From NCBI GenBank assembly GCA_022496805.1, contig CM040096.1, positions 10,107,501-10,171,500 of the forward strand: a DNA stretch of 64,000 bases. The letters run 5' to 3'. The notes under the pieces are model-generated. The model did not search any database. It saw only the letters and a list, made by a program, of their open reading frames with translations, and was not told the DNA's origin. Made by a program: the position numbers and the translations under genes. Each line of letters starts with the position of its first letter. Position 1 is the stretch's first letter. This document shows, piece after piece, positions 44,766 through 55,917 of the stretch. Source of the DNA: Pohlia nutans (lineage: Eukaryota > Streptophyta > Bryopsida > Bryales > Mniaceae).

Positions 44766-45660
44766 ATTTAATTTTTTTTTTTTACTGTTCTGTTTTTTTT
44801 ACTGTTCTGTTATTTTTTACTGTTTTATTTTTTTTTTACTGTTCTGTTTTTTTTTACTGTTCTGTTTTTTCTTTTTACTGTTCTGTTTTTTTTTACTGTT
44901 CAGTTTTTTTTTTACTGTTCTGTTTTTTTTTTTTTTTTAATGTTCTGATTTTTTTTACTGTTCTGTTTTTTCTTTTTACTATTCTGTTTTTTTTTACTGT
45001 TCTGTTTTTTTTTTACTGTTCTGTTTTTTTGTTACTGTTCTGTTTTTTCTTTTTTGTTTTTCCTTTTTTTGGTCTTTTTTTTTTGTTTTTGGTTTTTTTT
45101 GTTTATTACAGTTTTTTTGTTTTTTGGGTTTTGGTTTTCTTCCTTTTCTTTTTTTTTTCTTTTTTTTTGGTTTTTTTGTTTTTTGTTTTAGTCTTTGGTA
45201 TTTTTGTGATTTTTTTGTTTTTTTGTTTTTGTGGTGTTTTGTTTTTTGGTTTTTTTTTGTTTTTGATGTTTTTGATGTTTTTTTGTTTTTATGTTTTTTG
45301 GTTTTTTTGGTTTTTTTTTTTCTGAATTTTTGTGTTTTTGTTTTTTTGTGTTTTTCTTTTCATTCTTTGTTTGTTTCTTTCTTTTTGTTCTTTTGTTCTT
45401 TTTTTTTTTTGTTTTTTTGTTTTTTGTTTTTTTGTTTTTTTGTTTTTTTGTTTTTGTGGTTTTTTGTTTTTTTTGGTCTTTTGTTTTTTGGCTTTTTTCT
45501 GTTTTTGGTGTTTTTTTGTTTTTTTGTTTTTTTGCTTATATTTTTTTTAAATTTTTGTGTTTTTCTTTTTTTGGTTTTTCCTGTTTTTGGTTTAATTTTT
45601 TTGTTTTTTTCTTTGCATTATTTGTTTCTTTCTTTCTGTTTGTTCTTTTTTTTTTTTTTG
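44766..45660 (+). repeat. Poly-T tract with (T)n-ACTGTTCTG repeats
   Basis: About 18 units of TTTTTTTTACTGTTCTG occupy 44770-45050. The rest to 45660 is degenerate T-rich DNA with interspersed G. The long Phe-rich ORFs across it are artefacts of composition. Confidence 0.95.
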
Positions 45661-45679
45661 TTTTTTTTTTATGATAATC

Positions 45680-46560
45680 TTTAAAATAAATTTCAAGCAT
45701 TTAATTAGTTCCATTACAAATAGGATATTGATGAAATATGTTGTGATAGGTTGAAATGTATATCTCTAAGTGTAGTAATTTGTGGAGATCTTTTGGTTGC
45801 ATAATTGTATGAGGTGACTTCTTCGAGTGCAGTTTTGATTCATTTTCAACTAAGATCTTAGAAGTTTTTGATGAATAACTAGAACATGAAATGAGGGATA
45901 ATAATTTCAGAAATCATCCTATTTCTCATCGGTTCAAACTTGCGTGAAGCTATTATCTCATAAAATCTACAGAAAAAATCATCGTTGTTATTGAATTAAC
46001 AGTCTATTCCATTTCCTTTTTATTTGTGAAAGGTATATATATGGGAGGATTTATTCAGCACTAGTGGAGTACTGATCAGCGGGGTGTAGGAGCTTTCTAC
46101 AACGAATCCAGGACTTCCCGGTAAGACTTTATACCTAAACCATTGCATTAGCATTTAATTCATGTTGTCATCAACAGCGGCCTGTACTCTAGCAAATTGC
46201 AAGTGTACTTCGACGGGGGTCCCATACGAGCCCTAGAAACAATTGGGTTTCTATTTGGGGCCCCCTAGTGGGCTCATTTTAAACTCCTAAACGTACAAAG
46301 GTGTCTCCAGATTTGACAATTTGAGGAAAGTCATCATAAAGTACTATATGGAATAATATTTTACGATTGATGTATGAATGATAGTTTTAGATTTTGAATT
46401 GAATATTCCATCCGTATGGTGAGGTTAACCAATGCTATCTCCAATATTTTATTCTAAACTTTAAAAGTGAGAATTCTAAATTCCTTATAAAATTGATTGT
46501 AAGCAACATATTAACAAATTTTTAAGTAGAAGTTGTTGGAATGGATGAATTCATTTTAAC
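45680..46560 (+). mobile_element. Split, degenerate pieces of the 568-bp TTAA family
   Basis: 45680-45985 aligns with the palindrome-proximal half of the family (compare 31980-32280: GTTGAAATGTA-TCTCTAAGTGTAGT, and ATCTACAGAAAAAA). 46281-46560 aligns with the opposite half (CTCCTAAACGTAC, then the GATGTATGAATGATAGTTTTAGATT block). The two halves are in permuted order, separated by about 300 bp. Confidence 0.5.
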
Positions 46561-46587
46561 AAATTTAACAAATTTTTAAGTAGAAGT

Positions 46588-47130
46588 TGTGGGCTGATTT
46601 TGCATTTGGGCCCCGAGGGACACCGCTAGGATCGCATGGCGCTAGGTGTCAACCCCGGGGGCCCCACGGGGTCTCCTAGAATACTTGGGGGCCCCGTTTG
46701 GGGCCCCCAAGTGGGCTGATTTTGCATTTGGGCTCCGAGGGGCACCGCTAGGACTGCATGGGGCTATGGGTCAACTCCGGGGGTCCCACGAGAGCTCTTA
46801 GAACACTTGGGGCCCCCTAAGTGGGCTGAATTTGCATTTGGGCCCTGAGGGGCACCGCTAGGACCGCATGGGACTAGGGGTCAACCACGGGGGCTCCTAG
46901 AACACTTGGGGACCCCGTTTGGGGCCCCTTAGTGGGCTGCATTGCCATTTGGGCCTCGAGGGGCACCGCTAGGAGCGCATGTCGCTATGGGTCAACCCCG
47001 GGGGCCCCACGGGGGCTCCTAGAACACTTGGAGGCCCTGTTTGGGGCCCTCAAGTGGACTAAATTAGCATTTGGGCCCCGACGGACATCGCTAAGACCGC
47101 ATGGGGCTTGGGGTCAAGCCCGGGGACACT
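46588..47130. repeat. GC-rich tandem array, ~123-bp unit, about 4.5 copies (right, inverted)
   Basis: Inverse of the left array: GGGCTGATTTTGCATTTGGG, then CCCCGAGGGGCACCGCTAGG, then a GCATGGGGCTAGGGGTCAACC block and CCCCACGGGG-CTCCTAGAACACTTGG. Copies differ by point changes and one truncated unit at about 46810. Confidence 0.9.
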
Positions 47131-47301
47131 CGGATTAAGAGTTCTCACCGTTTCAAACAAACAAAACATAACAAAACAATTGTACTTTATGTATAGATCG
47201 TAGTTAATAGCAGCGTTATCGATAAGCTATTATGAATGTTTGTTATACTGAGTACGGATTGCAAATGTGGTGAACAGAGATACGGATGACGATGGATTCG
47301 A

Positions 47302-47931
47302 GTGCCGAACCCAGAGCCTCGAGGGTACTTCGGACCTCAAAAGGGCAGACCATCTACTGCAGCGGTAACAAGAACGCCTAGAAGAACAGGGACGGAAGTC
47401 GTGGGCCAAGCATCATCTATAGCTACCCTGGAGGCAACAGATGATCCGTTTCCAGTTTTCAATCCAACGAGGGACTTGGAGATTGGACAGTTCGTGGCTT
47501 TAACAGTAGAACGGAAAGTAGTAAGGGCTGGAGTACCATTCTATGTGGGGAAGGTGGTGGAATTTGGACAAGGCAAATGGGCAATGAAAGTGAAGGTGAT
47601 ATGGTATTGGCCTATCATGAGGCGAGGTGTGACGGATGAAGCAGGTTCTGAGCCACAACGATACAGGAACTGCATGGAAGCATCTTGGGAGCCATCTGGT
47701 GAGAGACATGGTTGGGTGGACAAAGAAGCTGCTATATTTTCATGGAGAGATGTACCAACAAGAACGAGAAGTGGACATTTAAAGGTGAAGTTCATTTCTA
47801 TACAAGGAGTTCGAACTGAGAACCAAGTAACTATTCCCAATGAAGCAAAGCCACACATACTTGAATATATTGCATTACAGGTGGAAGGCATGGATGACGA
47901 GAGGATGCAGAACGAGCTAGATGCTTACTAG
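47302..47931 (+). CDS. ORF in the large TIR element, probable transposon accessory protein
   Basis: About 209 codons ending in a stop at 47931 and open for only a few codons upstream of 47302; no in-frame ATG precedes the conserved part, so this is probably a terminal exon whose acceptor lies near 47300. The N-terminal 55 residues are basic and Pro/Arg-rich. Residues 60-165 (IGQFVALTVERKV, PFYVGKVVEFGQGKW, VKVIWYWPIMRRG, then WEPSGERHGWVDKEAAIFSW) look like a small beta-barrel reader-type domain. Similar GxFVA...PFxxGKV...VxVxWY patterns are known to me from plant transposon-associated proteins, but I cannot name the family. No DDE/DDD catalytic triad is visible. Confidence 0.5.
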   Translation: MPNPEPRGYFGPQKGRPSTAAVTRTPRRTGTEVVGQASSIATLEATDDPFPVFNPTRDLEIGQFVALTVERKVVRAGVPFYVGKVVEFGQGKWAMKVKVIWYWPIMRRGVTDEAGSEPQRYRNCMEASWEPSGERHGWVDKEAAIFSWRDVPTRTRSGHLKVKFISIQGVRTENQVTIPNEAKPHILEYIALQVEGMDDERMQNELDAY

Positions 47932-48452
47932 AATAGAATTGTATATGTTATACAGTATATGGTTTTCTGTATTAGATGTCAAGGTATTGAAGGGAAAAGT
48001 GTGTACTATTATTATAAAACGTGAACGAGTACACGATTTTTATATAATACAAAGAATAATTAAATCTTATCTGTATGTTTGTAGCCCATATCTAAATGCA
48101 TACAATGTGCTTGTATGATTATGTAAGATGCGTGCACAAATAAGGGATTCAGAATTCCCACTTTCGTACCTATCGCATAGTATGTGCAGAATGAATATCA
48201 CAGGATAATTTTGTTGCGTATAGGACAAAAATTTGACATATAGAAAATGCAAATACAAATTCTTTAAAGGAAATCCCCCGTCGAAAATCTCCATGAATTT
48301 GCAATTTATCCTTATTAGAAGGGAATTGCTGGGAAAAAAAATTTGCCTAATTTTTTTTGCAATTTTTTGGGATTTGAACTTTTAGTGCGCCCAGGGGCCA
48401 AGTGCATGATTATATGGCCAAGTGCGTAAATAGCGAATTGCGTGTTCATGGT

Positions 48453-49901
48453 TTTTGTTCTTGCATTGTTTTTGGCTAAGTATCCTTATATGCTAAATTT
48501 GTTGTATAAATGTTTTATTATGTGCTTGTTGTACATGTTATTACATGCTCATTACATGTTGGTTTTTATTAATAACATGTTTTTACTAATAACATGGTGG
48601 GTTTACTAATAACATGTTAGTTTTACATGTTTACATGGTGATTTTGTTTGCTCATATATATGTTGTTTACGTAGTGATTGCTTGCTGATGTACACGTTTA
48701 AAAACCTTAGTAGGACTAACCAAATCACGAATGATTGTATATGTTTAAAAATCACAAATTATTGTATATGTTGTTTAAAAACCTTAGTAGGACTAACAGG
48801 TCCAAACGAGGTAAAGCGCTCCACTAAACACGTCATCAGTGCTTTTTTTTTAAGAATCTTCATCATAACAATTGAAAATATATAAACTACTAAAAAAGAT
48901 TATAGTCCAATGTTCTATACTTATAGATGTATCATATATCCAAAAACAAAAAGATTTTGTGAATATTATAAGTATCAAAAGGACAATCATGTCTTTGTCA
49001 TCACTCCTTATTAGTTCTTGAGTGATTAAGGACTATTTTGGATGAATTAATGACTATTCTGGATGAATTATCTAATATTTTGGGTAGAATATGCCATTAA
49101 GGACTCCACTATAGACTCCCTAAGTGTGCACGTTAGCTCGTTTTACCTCATTTGAACCCTAACCAAATCAAGGTGATTGCTTGCTAATGTACGTGTTGCT
49201 TGATGTTCAAACTTGAAAACCTTAATAGAACTAACCAAGTCACGAATGAATACATGTTGTTTACATGATCATTATGTTGAATGTTTAAAGTCTTAGATGG
49301 ACTAACCATGTTATTGATTGTTGAACATCATTTGCAGTCATGCACAACCTTGCATTGTTTGGGCTCTCTTGGTCACACTTAGAGTTAGACGTCTACTTAT
49401 TTAAGCATGGGAGCCCTTGTGTTTGTTTTGCATGTTAAGTTTGTTTTGTAAGTGAAGTGCATACGGGAGGTGATGTTTGGGGAATTTTTTGTCGCTCTCT
49501 TGGTCACACTTAGAAATGGATCAAAACTTACTTTAAAATCAGAGCCTTTGTGTTTGTTTTGCAGGTTAAGTGTATTAGAAAGACATGTGCTTGAGCGGGA
49601 GCCATGTTTGTTTTTGCAGGAGTTAGCACTACAGAATCATGTATAATCGCTAGTCTGCACCCTTGGATCTTTGAAGGTCGCCAAAGTTGCCCTAGAGATA
49701 TTAGAATGTAGCTACTTGATTATTATATTAATTCCGCATGTAAGAACCTGTTCTTGATTCTGCATGTGAAAACATAATTCAACTCTCCAACCCTCATTGC
49801 TTGGCCCAACTGAAGTTATTGTAGATCCTCCAAGATGCTTGTGATTCCTAGGCACTATAGATGCAAATTCTTCAAATGCCACAGGTGCAACAATGGTCTG
49901 T
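48453..49901. other. Intergenic with short dispersed repeats, no gene recognised
   Basis: Tandem-like TTACTAATAACATG units at 48560-48625. An AAACCTTAGTAGGACTAACC-type motif recurs at about 48702, 48778, 49218 and 49287. TCTTGGTCACACTTAGA is repeated at 49368 and 49499. None forms a clear element. Confidence 0.45.
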
Positions 49902-49905
49902 TTAA

Positions 49906-50281
49906 CCCTTAAACGTAAAGAGGGTCTCGGCGGGGCAGCCTAGAAGGCATCTAAAATTTTGGAGGGAAAAAAAATTTTAAAAATAAAAAAAATAAAAAAA
50001 TAAAAAAATAAAAAAACAGCTCTGCGGGACACTGCTGGCCAGCACTGTAGCACTGCGGCATCTCAGCTGCCCCAACCTTAAAAATTTGTTCAATTTCATA
50101 ATTTTGATTGCTTACCAACGATTCCACAATCTCTCAAATGAGGCGCAAATTTGCAATTTAGATCGCTTTTTCAGTAGCTTTCCAACACACAAATCCACGC
50201 TTGATTTGGTTGAGAAAATCTACTTTTTTCTTGATTATTCTCTTTAAATAAGCCCATGGGGCTTACCTTGACGTTTAAGGG
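49906..50281 (-). mobile_element. TTAA (piggyBac-like) MITE, 376 bp
   Basis: TTAA at 49902-49905 and 50282-50285. Ends CCCTTAAACGTAAAG and, reverse-complemented, CCCTTAAACGTCAAGG. Palindrome AAGCCCATGGGGCTT lies about 10 bp inside the right end only. Internal (AAAAAATAA)n tract and an imperfect CAGC-rich stretch at 50020-50070. Confidence 0.75.
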
Positions 50282-50689
50282 TTAAGAACGTTATGGAATA
50301 CCATAAGGGTTAGATCTAGACAGCTTGGTGTGGAAATTGAATTTCCACGTCAGATTTTAAGGTATCCATGTCACCCTAAACCAATCACATGACATCACGT
50401 GTCACTTTTTGACAAAGACGTAGGGTACAGTTGTGATGCTCCAGTCAAACTGATAGAACAGTGATGAGAGACTGATCATTCCATTCAATAATTTCAATTG
50501 AGCCCCAACAGTCCCACTCATACTTTTAGCTGCTGTGTCACTTTCTCCCCCTTTTGACTCAGCAATTTTTATCAGCTCCGCCATTCTAATTTAGTTTCTA
50601 ACTAACTTAGTGTGGCCCCGGGCCATTGGCCTAGGTGTTCTCGTGATTTTACTTATTATTTTATTTTACATAAGATTTAACGAATTTTT

Positions 50690-50955
50690 CCACAAGTTTA
50701 TTTTCAATATTGAAATTGATACAAGTTTTAAAAGTGGAAAGTACATTGGGACTCAATATCAACATACAAGTTCCCCATGTTCATACTATGTGATACTAAT
50801 TTTCACTAATGAAGATTCCCAAAACCACCAAATGACTACTTCGTAATGCTTGGCATGTCATTCGTTTGTTTGAATAGTAAAATTGGTGGTATTGAGTCTC
50901 CAAGGAAAGTCTGCATGCAGAGTTGATGGAGCCGATGGTTTTAGAGCATTCAACC
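50690..50955 (+). mobile_element. Partial copy of the 397-bp TIR element, copy 2
   Basis: Aligns with the second part of 54634-55030 (GTGGAAAGTA, then CCCCATGT-CATACTATGTG, then CCCAAAACCACCAA, then AATTGGTGGT-TTGAGTCTC). The right end, reverse-complemented, is GGTTGAATGCTCTAAAACCA. The left end is diverged or lost. Confidence 0.55.
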
Positions 50956-51041
50956 TTACATTCCAAACCAAAAATGTCTACCGTCGTAGAAGAGGGTATA
51001 ACTGGAAACATGGTGATAATAGGTTAGTGTACCTTCAGTTA

Positions 51042-51906
51042 GAGCATGCCCAAGAGGAGGTGCTTTTGAGGGACCAACGCCAAGATTTGGTGTAGCCAGC
51101 TCCACTTGCTCCAAAGTCTGGCCCAACAACTACGCACTAACGCCAAAAAATAGTATTTGGGACCAAAGTTTGAGTTTTCCCCACCATCTGCAGAAGCTTT
51201 GGTGCAAGCAAATTACTCACATCAAGCAAGCATCTTTGCTCGATCAACAATTAGATAATGAGCTTAAAGACTATTCACCGGCCCATGCTTCAAGGCCATC
51301 AAGTTCTTTTCATTAAAATCTTCTTTTAATAAGTTGCCTTGGTATTCGCACGAGGAGTGTTGTTGGAGTACTTCAAGTCTAACATTCCTTTAAGTTAAAA
51401 ATGACCCTCAAATTAATGCTTGTTGAACATATTTGGTATGGAGCTGTTGGACTTGCTCTTTTAGTAGGCCCAACAGCACCCATTTTCCACTCACCAACGC
51501 TATTTATGAATGATAAAGTACCTCTTATGGCGTGGAGTTTGATATTTGCCCACCAAATATTGCCCATATGGCGAGAGGTGACTCTTGCATCAAGCAATTT
51601 GTCCCATTCTTTGACAAGTCCATGCTCTCACTTTATGAACTTTAGTTTATTACATTTATTCTCCACCATTATGACTGTCCCAAGTAGTGACAAAACTAAG
51701 AGTTTAAAATTGATTGATGTGCTCTATTCTAGGCACACTTGGTGGTTGTTGCTGGTGAAGGTCTCAATTCTCACACACCATCTTGGATGTGAACTTGGCG
51801 TACAATGATAAACCGTTGGGCTTGCTCTAACATTCCTTTAAGTTTAAAATGACCCTCAAATTAATACTTGGTGGACATATTTGGTCTGGAGCTGCTGCGC
51901 TTGCTC
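51042..51906. mobile_element. Nested Harbinger-like MITE cluster
   Basis: The outer left end GAGCATGCCCAAGAGG and the outer right end (reverse-complemented) GAGCAAGCGCAGCAGC are flanked by TTA (51039-51041, 51907-51909), the usual Harbinger duplication. Two further right ends (GTTGGACTTGCTC at 51458, GTTGGGCTTGCTC at 51827) and a left-like end (GTAGGCCCAACAGC, 51463) show a second related element inside. The stretches 51381-51458 and 51831-51906 are direct near-repeats (ACATTCCTTTAAGTT, then AAATGACCCTCAAATTAAT). Confidence 0.65.
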
Positions 51907-51909
51907 TTA

Positions 51910-52523
51910 GCTTACTAGGCATGGAGGACTGATCATTATCCTCCATACGATCAAATCCACCATGGCCGCTTGTCACTGCAGATCTAGAGCCGGCATTTCC
52001 AGCCAGTGACTATCGTGTGTACAGATCATAAAGCTCACACCCCATTCCATTCATCATCGTCAATGCACCATCGTCTCCACACCCACACTTGCTTTGCTTG
52101 CTTCCAATCTTCTCCTCATCATTTCTTCCTTGTCAAAGAGTCTAGTGCCGCTATCTACTGTACAGTACTAACAGTAGAGTTGTCTGGAACTAACGCGCAC
52201 ATGCATTGACAGAAGTCGTACTAGAAGAATCTCATATAGACGAGTCGACACTGGCTGTAAAGCAGGAACCAGACCTCATTCCTGGAATTGATAACTGCAA
52301 AAGAGCCCTCGTGTTGGTTTCTGTTCCCGAGTAGCTCAGATTTTTGTTCCAGCGCCACGCGGATATTATTGAAGTTCTGCCCACCTTTTACATGTGATGA
52401 GCAGTTCAGTTTTTGTTTCTACATCTGAAGCTTTTAAGCAGTTTGAGTCGTGAGGATTTGGAAATTTGCAAGCTCGGAGTGGAAGTGAGTTGATTACTAG
52501 CCAGTGCTTGCTCGCTTGCTGCA
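51910..52523. other. Less AT-rich region upstream of a small ORF
   Basis: GC content is higher than the surroundings, as seen before the PAP gene, which suggests a promoter region or a decayed gene. No defined motif. Confidence 0.35.
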
Positions 52524-52718
52524 ATGGATCTGTTGGTGTTGTTTCCCCTGGAGTTCCTGGCCAATTTTCCTGCAAGCAAAGACATCGACGCGACGCGGGT
52601 GACCAAACTCAAGGCCAGTGCTCTCGTGGAGGAGCTTGAGGATGCCAAGGAAGTGCACGCCAAACTGCGGTTCGAGTTCACCAAGATTCCCGCTTTGTTG
52701 AGCTTGAAACCCAACTAG
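52524..52718 (+). CDS. Hypothetical small protein, 64 residues
   Basis: ATG-initiated ORF MDLLVLFPLEFLANFPASKD... with a helix-forming, charged second half (TKLKASALVEELEDAKEVHA, then KLRFEFTKIPALLSLKPN). Composition is GC-richer than the flanks. There is no homologue I recognise. It could be a genuine short gene, a lone exon of a larger gene, or a retrocopy fragment; antisense ORFs also cross the same region. Confidence 0.35.
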   Translation: MDLLVLFPLEFLANFPASKDIDATRVTKLKASALVEELEDAKEVHAKLRFEFTKIPALLSLKPN

Positions 52719-54630
52719 ATCTGGTTGGGTTGGGCCACTCTGTGTATATTTGTACAATTCTCATATCACTCTGTTTTGTACATGGAGGATGAATCGTTCT
52801 TCACAAGTACCGGATTTTTTTAATTTCTTGATTTCAAGGTAACCGTCCTCTCTTTTCTCTCATTCCAACCTTTAGCTTAAGCCGTCCACCGGCAGGGTGA
52901 TCCCTTTGTCATAAGAGGATACTAGAATTCAATTGAGGTAAACCACCCTATTTGTGTGCTGTGACTATTTATACACTTTGTGATTATACTACTAGTACAC
53001 AGTGGCACAAATAGGGTGATTTTCGAATTGTCACATAAATGAGCTGCCTTACCTTGGCTCAACTCTAAAGTTTTCTGGCCATATCTGTGATAAGCAGATA
53101 CCAGTACTAGAGAATCCTAATATGATTAGAATTGGTCCAACTTTTGGAGATCTGTGTCAAGATGGAGTATAAAATGTCACCTGAGCTAATTATTGATGTT
53201 GTCTTGATGTCAAATCAAGAAAACATCAACTTTTGTACGCCAATGTCAGTCTATTTCTGGTGTCGTTTCTATTGAAGAATTCTGTTTGTTTCTGTTTTTC
53301 TTACTGTGATTAATCCTTAAACGTTCAGGATTTTTCCTCGTTTTGGAGCACCATATTCACAACTTTCCAGTCATTCTCTTGAAAAAAATCTTTTTATACA
53401 CTACAGTGTACACCATAATGAAGCAAAATATGCAATTTTGAACCTTAATTATGTATGTGTCTAGGTTTTCCAAGTTGAAGAATAACTCAGGTTCTAAGAC
53501 CAGTGTGAATGAGGAGTCTGTTGGAGGTAGTTCTACTATTGGGCGCAGATAGTGAACGCAAACCTCAGTTCTTTTGTATTAATTACATCTTTTAGAGAAC
53601 AGTACTTGGGATAAACTCGGCAGTTGCCATTCCATGTAAAAAATCGGGTCCGTCTTGGGTTTTAAATTTCACTTTTATGCATGTACATGACAATTCAATC
53701 CGTCTGTGCTGATAAAGCTGAATGCTCTGGCTTGCAGGACTCATGTTTCGGACGAAACCCTAAACCTTCAAGGATGCAATTCTATATGCAGTGGGAGCAT
53801 TTAGCAAGTTGCTCTTCATGCAGTTGCTTCACCACAATGTTGTCCTTGTTGGGCGATCTCGGCATCTGCAACTTTATGTGTATATAATTTAAGTGTCTTC
53901 CGGGGTATATAACTTAGAACTAGAAGTTTGAGAGGCTTGAGTCTTGGTTGCTTTCAGAGGAAGCAATGCGGTTGCAGCTCTGTTTGTGATGAGCTCCTGC
54001 AATTGTACATATACCGGTACTCATAGGAACGTGGTTTATTTGCAAAAGAAGATGTTTTACTAACGAGTGCTTGTCATCTCCAATTTCTTCAGGGACAGTT
54101 TTCTTGCAAACAGCGTTGGATTAGCCCCTAAAAGTCTCATGGGGATAGTCATGGGGATAGTAGATACATTGGCGTATAAGTTTCAACAAGATGCTCTAAA
54201 TTGGGATCTCAATAGCTCATTAGAACCGCATTGATCTGAATTTCAACTTCTTTGTTGAACTCAAACCCATCAAAAGTGTGGATCCATTCCAAATGCAAGA
54301 AAAATATACCGTATTTTACTTGCTGCAAAGGCATTTTCAAACGTTTAGGGCTTAGTATTTTATTTATTTTTACAACTAACATGTACTAACAGATATGGTT
54401 TAACCCCACAAATGGTCTGAAGTTCCATCGTGGTCCTGTATTTTTGGATACAAGATTGTTGGCATATTTTATTACAACGTATTTGAGTACATTTTTGTAC
54501 TTGAGTATACATGGTAATTCGGTATACATCAGTGTTTTAGTACACAAGATGGATTATATGAGCAAGTATATAGTGGTCGTACATATAGAGTGCTCAAATC
54601 CTTATCTCTCATCGTTCCAAGTCCTGAAAT
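52719..54630. other. Intergenic, no gene recognised
   Basis: TTAA at 53310-53313 is followed by TCCTTAAACGTTCAGG, similar to TTAA-element ends, and AACGTTTAGGGCTTAG at 54340-54355 could be a decayed partner, but the body matches nothing. GACACAAATAGGGTG is mirrored imperfectly around 52945 and 53010. Confidence 0.35.
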
Positions 54631-54633
54631 TAT

Positions 54634-55030
54634 GGTTGGATACCCTATTACCACCAACTTAAGCAATCTGGCCTATTTTTGGCAGTACTAAATTCCAAAA
54701 AAAATATGACTACATTCAAAATAGGTTTTGATGAGGATTGCAAAAATTCGCAACATCTAATTTGCATTTGTCAATTTTATACAAAATTCTAAAGTGGAAA
54801 GTAACCTTTGACCCAAATCAAACCTTTAGGTTTCCCCATGTCCACACCATGTGGTACTAACTTTCACTCATCATGATACCCAAAACCACCAACTATTTCT
54901 TCGCAATGCTTGCCATGCCATTGGTCTACCTGAATAGTGAAATTGGTGGTTTTGAGTCTCAACTCTGGTGACCCCAAGAAAAGTCTACATGTTGTAATTG
55001 GGGGAGGTGGTGGTAATAGGTTATCTAACC
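54634..55030 (+). mobile_element. 397-bp TIR element, GGTNGGAT-ended family, copy 3
   Basis: Ends GGTTGGATACCCTATTACCA and, reverse-complemented, GGTTAGATAACCTATTACCA. Full-length match, inverted, to 21894-22290, including exact length. Target duplication not resolved. Confidence 0.75.
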
Positions 55031-55265
55031 ATATCCCCAATCCCTTTACACCAAGACTTGAAGCCAAAAATTCGAAACCGTTTTTTTTATTTAAAACAAC
55101 AAGGTTTGACTTGGCCTGGACTCAAAGAATTTGGTGCACTGAAAATCGAAGGTCTACCAATTTGTGACCTTGGGGTTATTTCCAAATTTCAATAAAAAAT
55201 AAAAAATAAAAAAATAAAAACTACTTTCATTAAAATTTAAATAAAAAAATTAAATCAACGATTAA

Positions 55266-55833
55266 CCCCTAACTGCCTGAGCGTCCATTTTTTGGACGAT
55301 GTGTAGATTTCATCCATAATTTCTCATCCGTCATGCACTTTTGCAGTGTGGACTTTTTACTATAGATTCTATGGGAAGTTAGCTTCATGCATATGTGATC
55401 CGATTAGAAAGGGATGATTTGTGAAATTTTTCTGCCTCATTTCATGTTGTAGTGATTCACCCAACATCTTGAAGATTTCAATGTAAAAGTGCTCTAAAAA
55501 AAGTCAACTCATAAAATTAAGCAACCAAAAAATCTCCAAAAATCACTACACTTAGAGTATTACATTTCAATCAATCACAAAAAAAATTCATCCGTAGATT
55601 GTCAATATCTTATTCGTAATTGAATTACAAAATAATTTTGAGTTTCACGTTTCAAATTTTATACGAAATTATTAGTAATAGCAATCATAGATCTAACCGT
55701 ATGGATTGAATCTAAAATTCATAATGTACAACTTTTATTCATATATCAAGTTCAAAATATCTCTCTAGGTTGCATTTTATAATGCATCTTTACAAAACTG
55801 CCGAATTTGGAGAGCGCTCTAGGCATTTAGGGG
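55266..55833 (+). mobile_element. TTAA (piggyBac-like) MITE, 568-bp family
   Basis: TTAA at 55262-55265 and 55834-55837. Left end CCCCTAACTGCCTGAG, then the palindrome CGTCCATTTTTTGGACG; the right end, reverse-complemented, is CCCCTAAATGCCTAGAGC. Confidence 0.85.
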
Positions 55834-55917
55834 TTAACACTCTTGGATTGTTGAGATGGACTAAAATAAATTTTAAAATATATAATGACCCCCATTGTTT
55901 GGCCCCAAAGTCATTAA

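Larger units (their letters stand above)
42725..48452. mobile_element. Large (5.7-kb) TIR transposon with inverted GC-rich subterminal arrays
   Basis: Perfect 38-bp inverted ends start ACCATGAACACGCAATTCGC and continue TATTTACGCACTTGGCCA (42725-42762, 48415-48452). Inside lie two outward-facing ORFs (43226-43675 minus, 47302-47931 plus), two GC-rich tandem arrays in opposite orientation (43663-44205, 46588-47130), a 0.9-kb poly-T tract (44766-45660), and scraps of the 568-bp TTAA family (45680-45985, 46281-46560). No target duplication is evident at the 38-bp ends and no recognisable DDE transposase is present, so class is undetermined. Confidence 0.75.

Noticed and set aside
44642..45684. 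Long plus-strand ORFs (up to 227 codons) rich in Phe
   Set aside because: They are read through the poly-T tract; repeated T gives Phe codons, and there is no domain or start context.
48550..48660. TTACTAATAACATG repeats as a CRISPR or satellite array
   Set aside because: Too short, irregular spacing, and no unit beyond a few copies.
53310..54355. A further TTAA element between TCCTTAAACGTTC and AACGTTTAGGGCTTAG
   Set aside because: Only one clear TTAA, weak ends, no family match in the body; left as intergenic.
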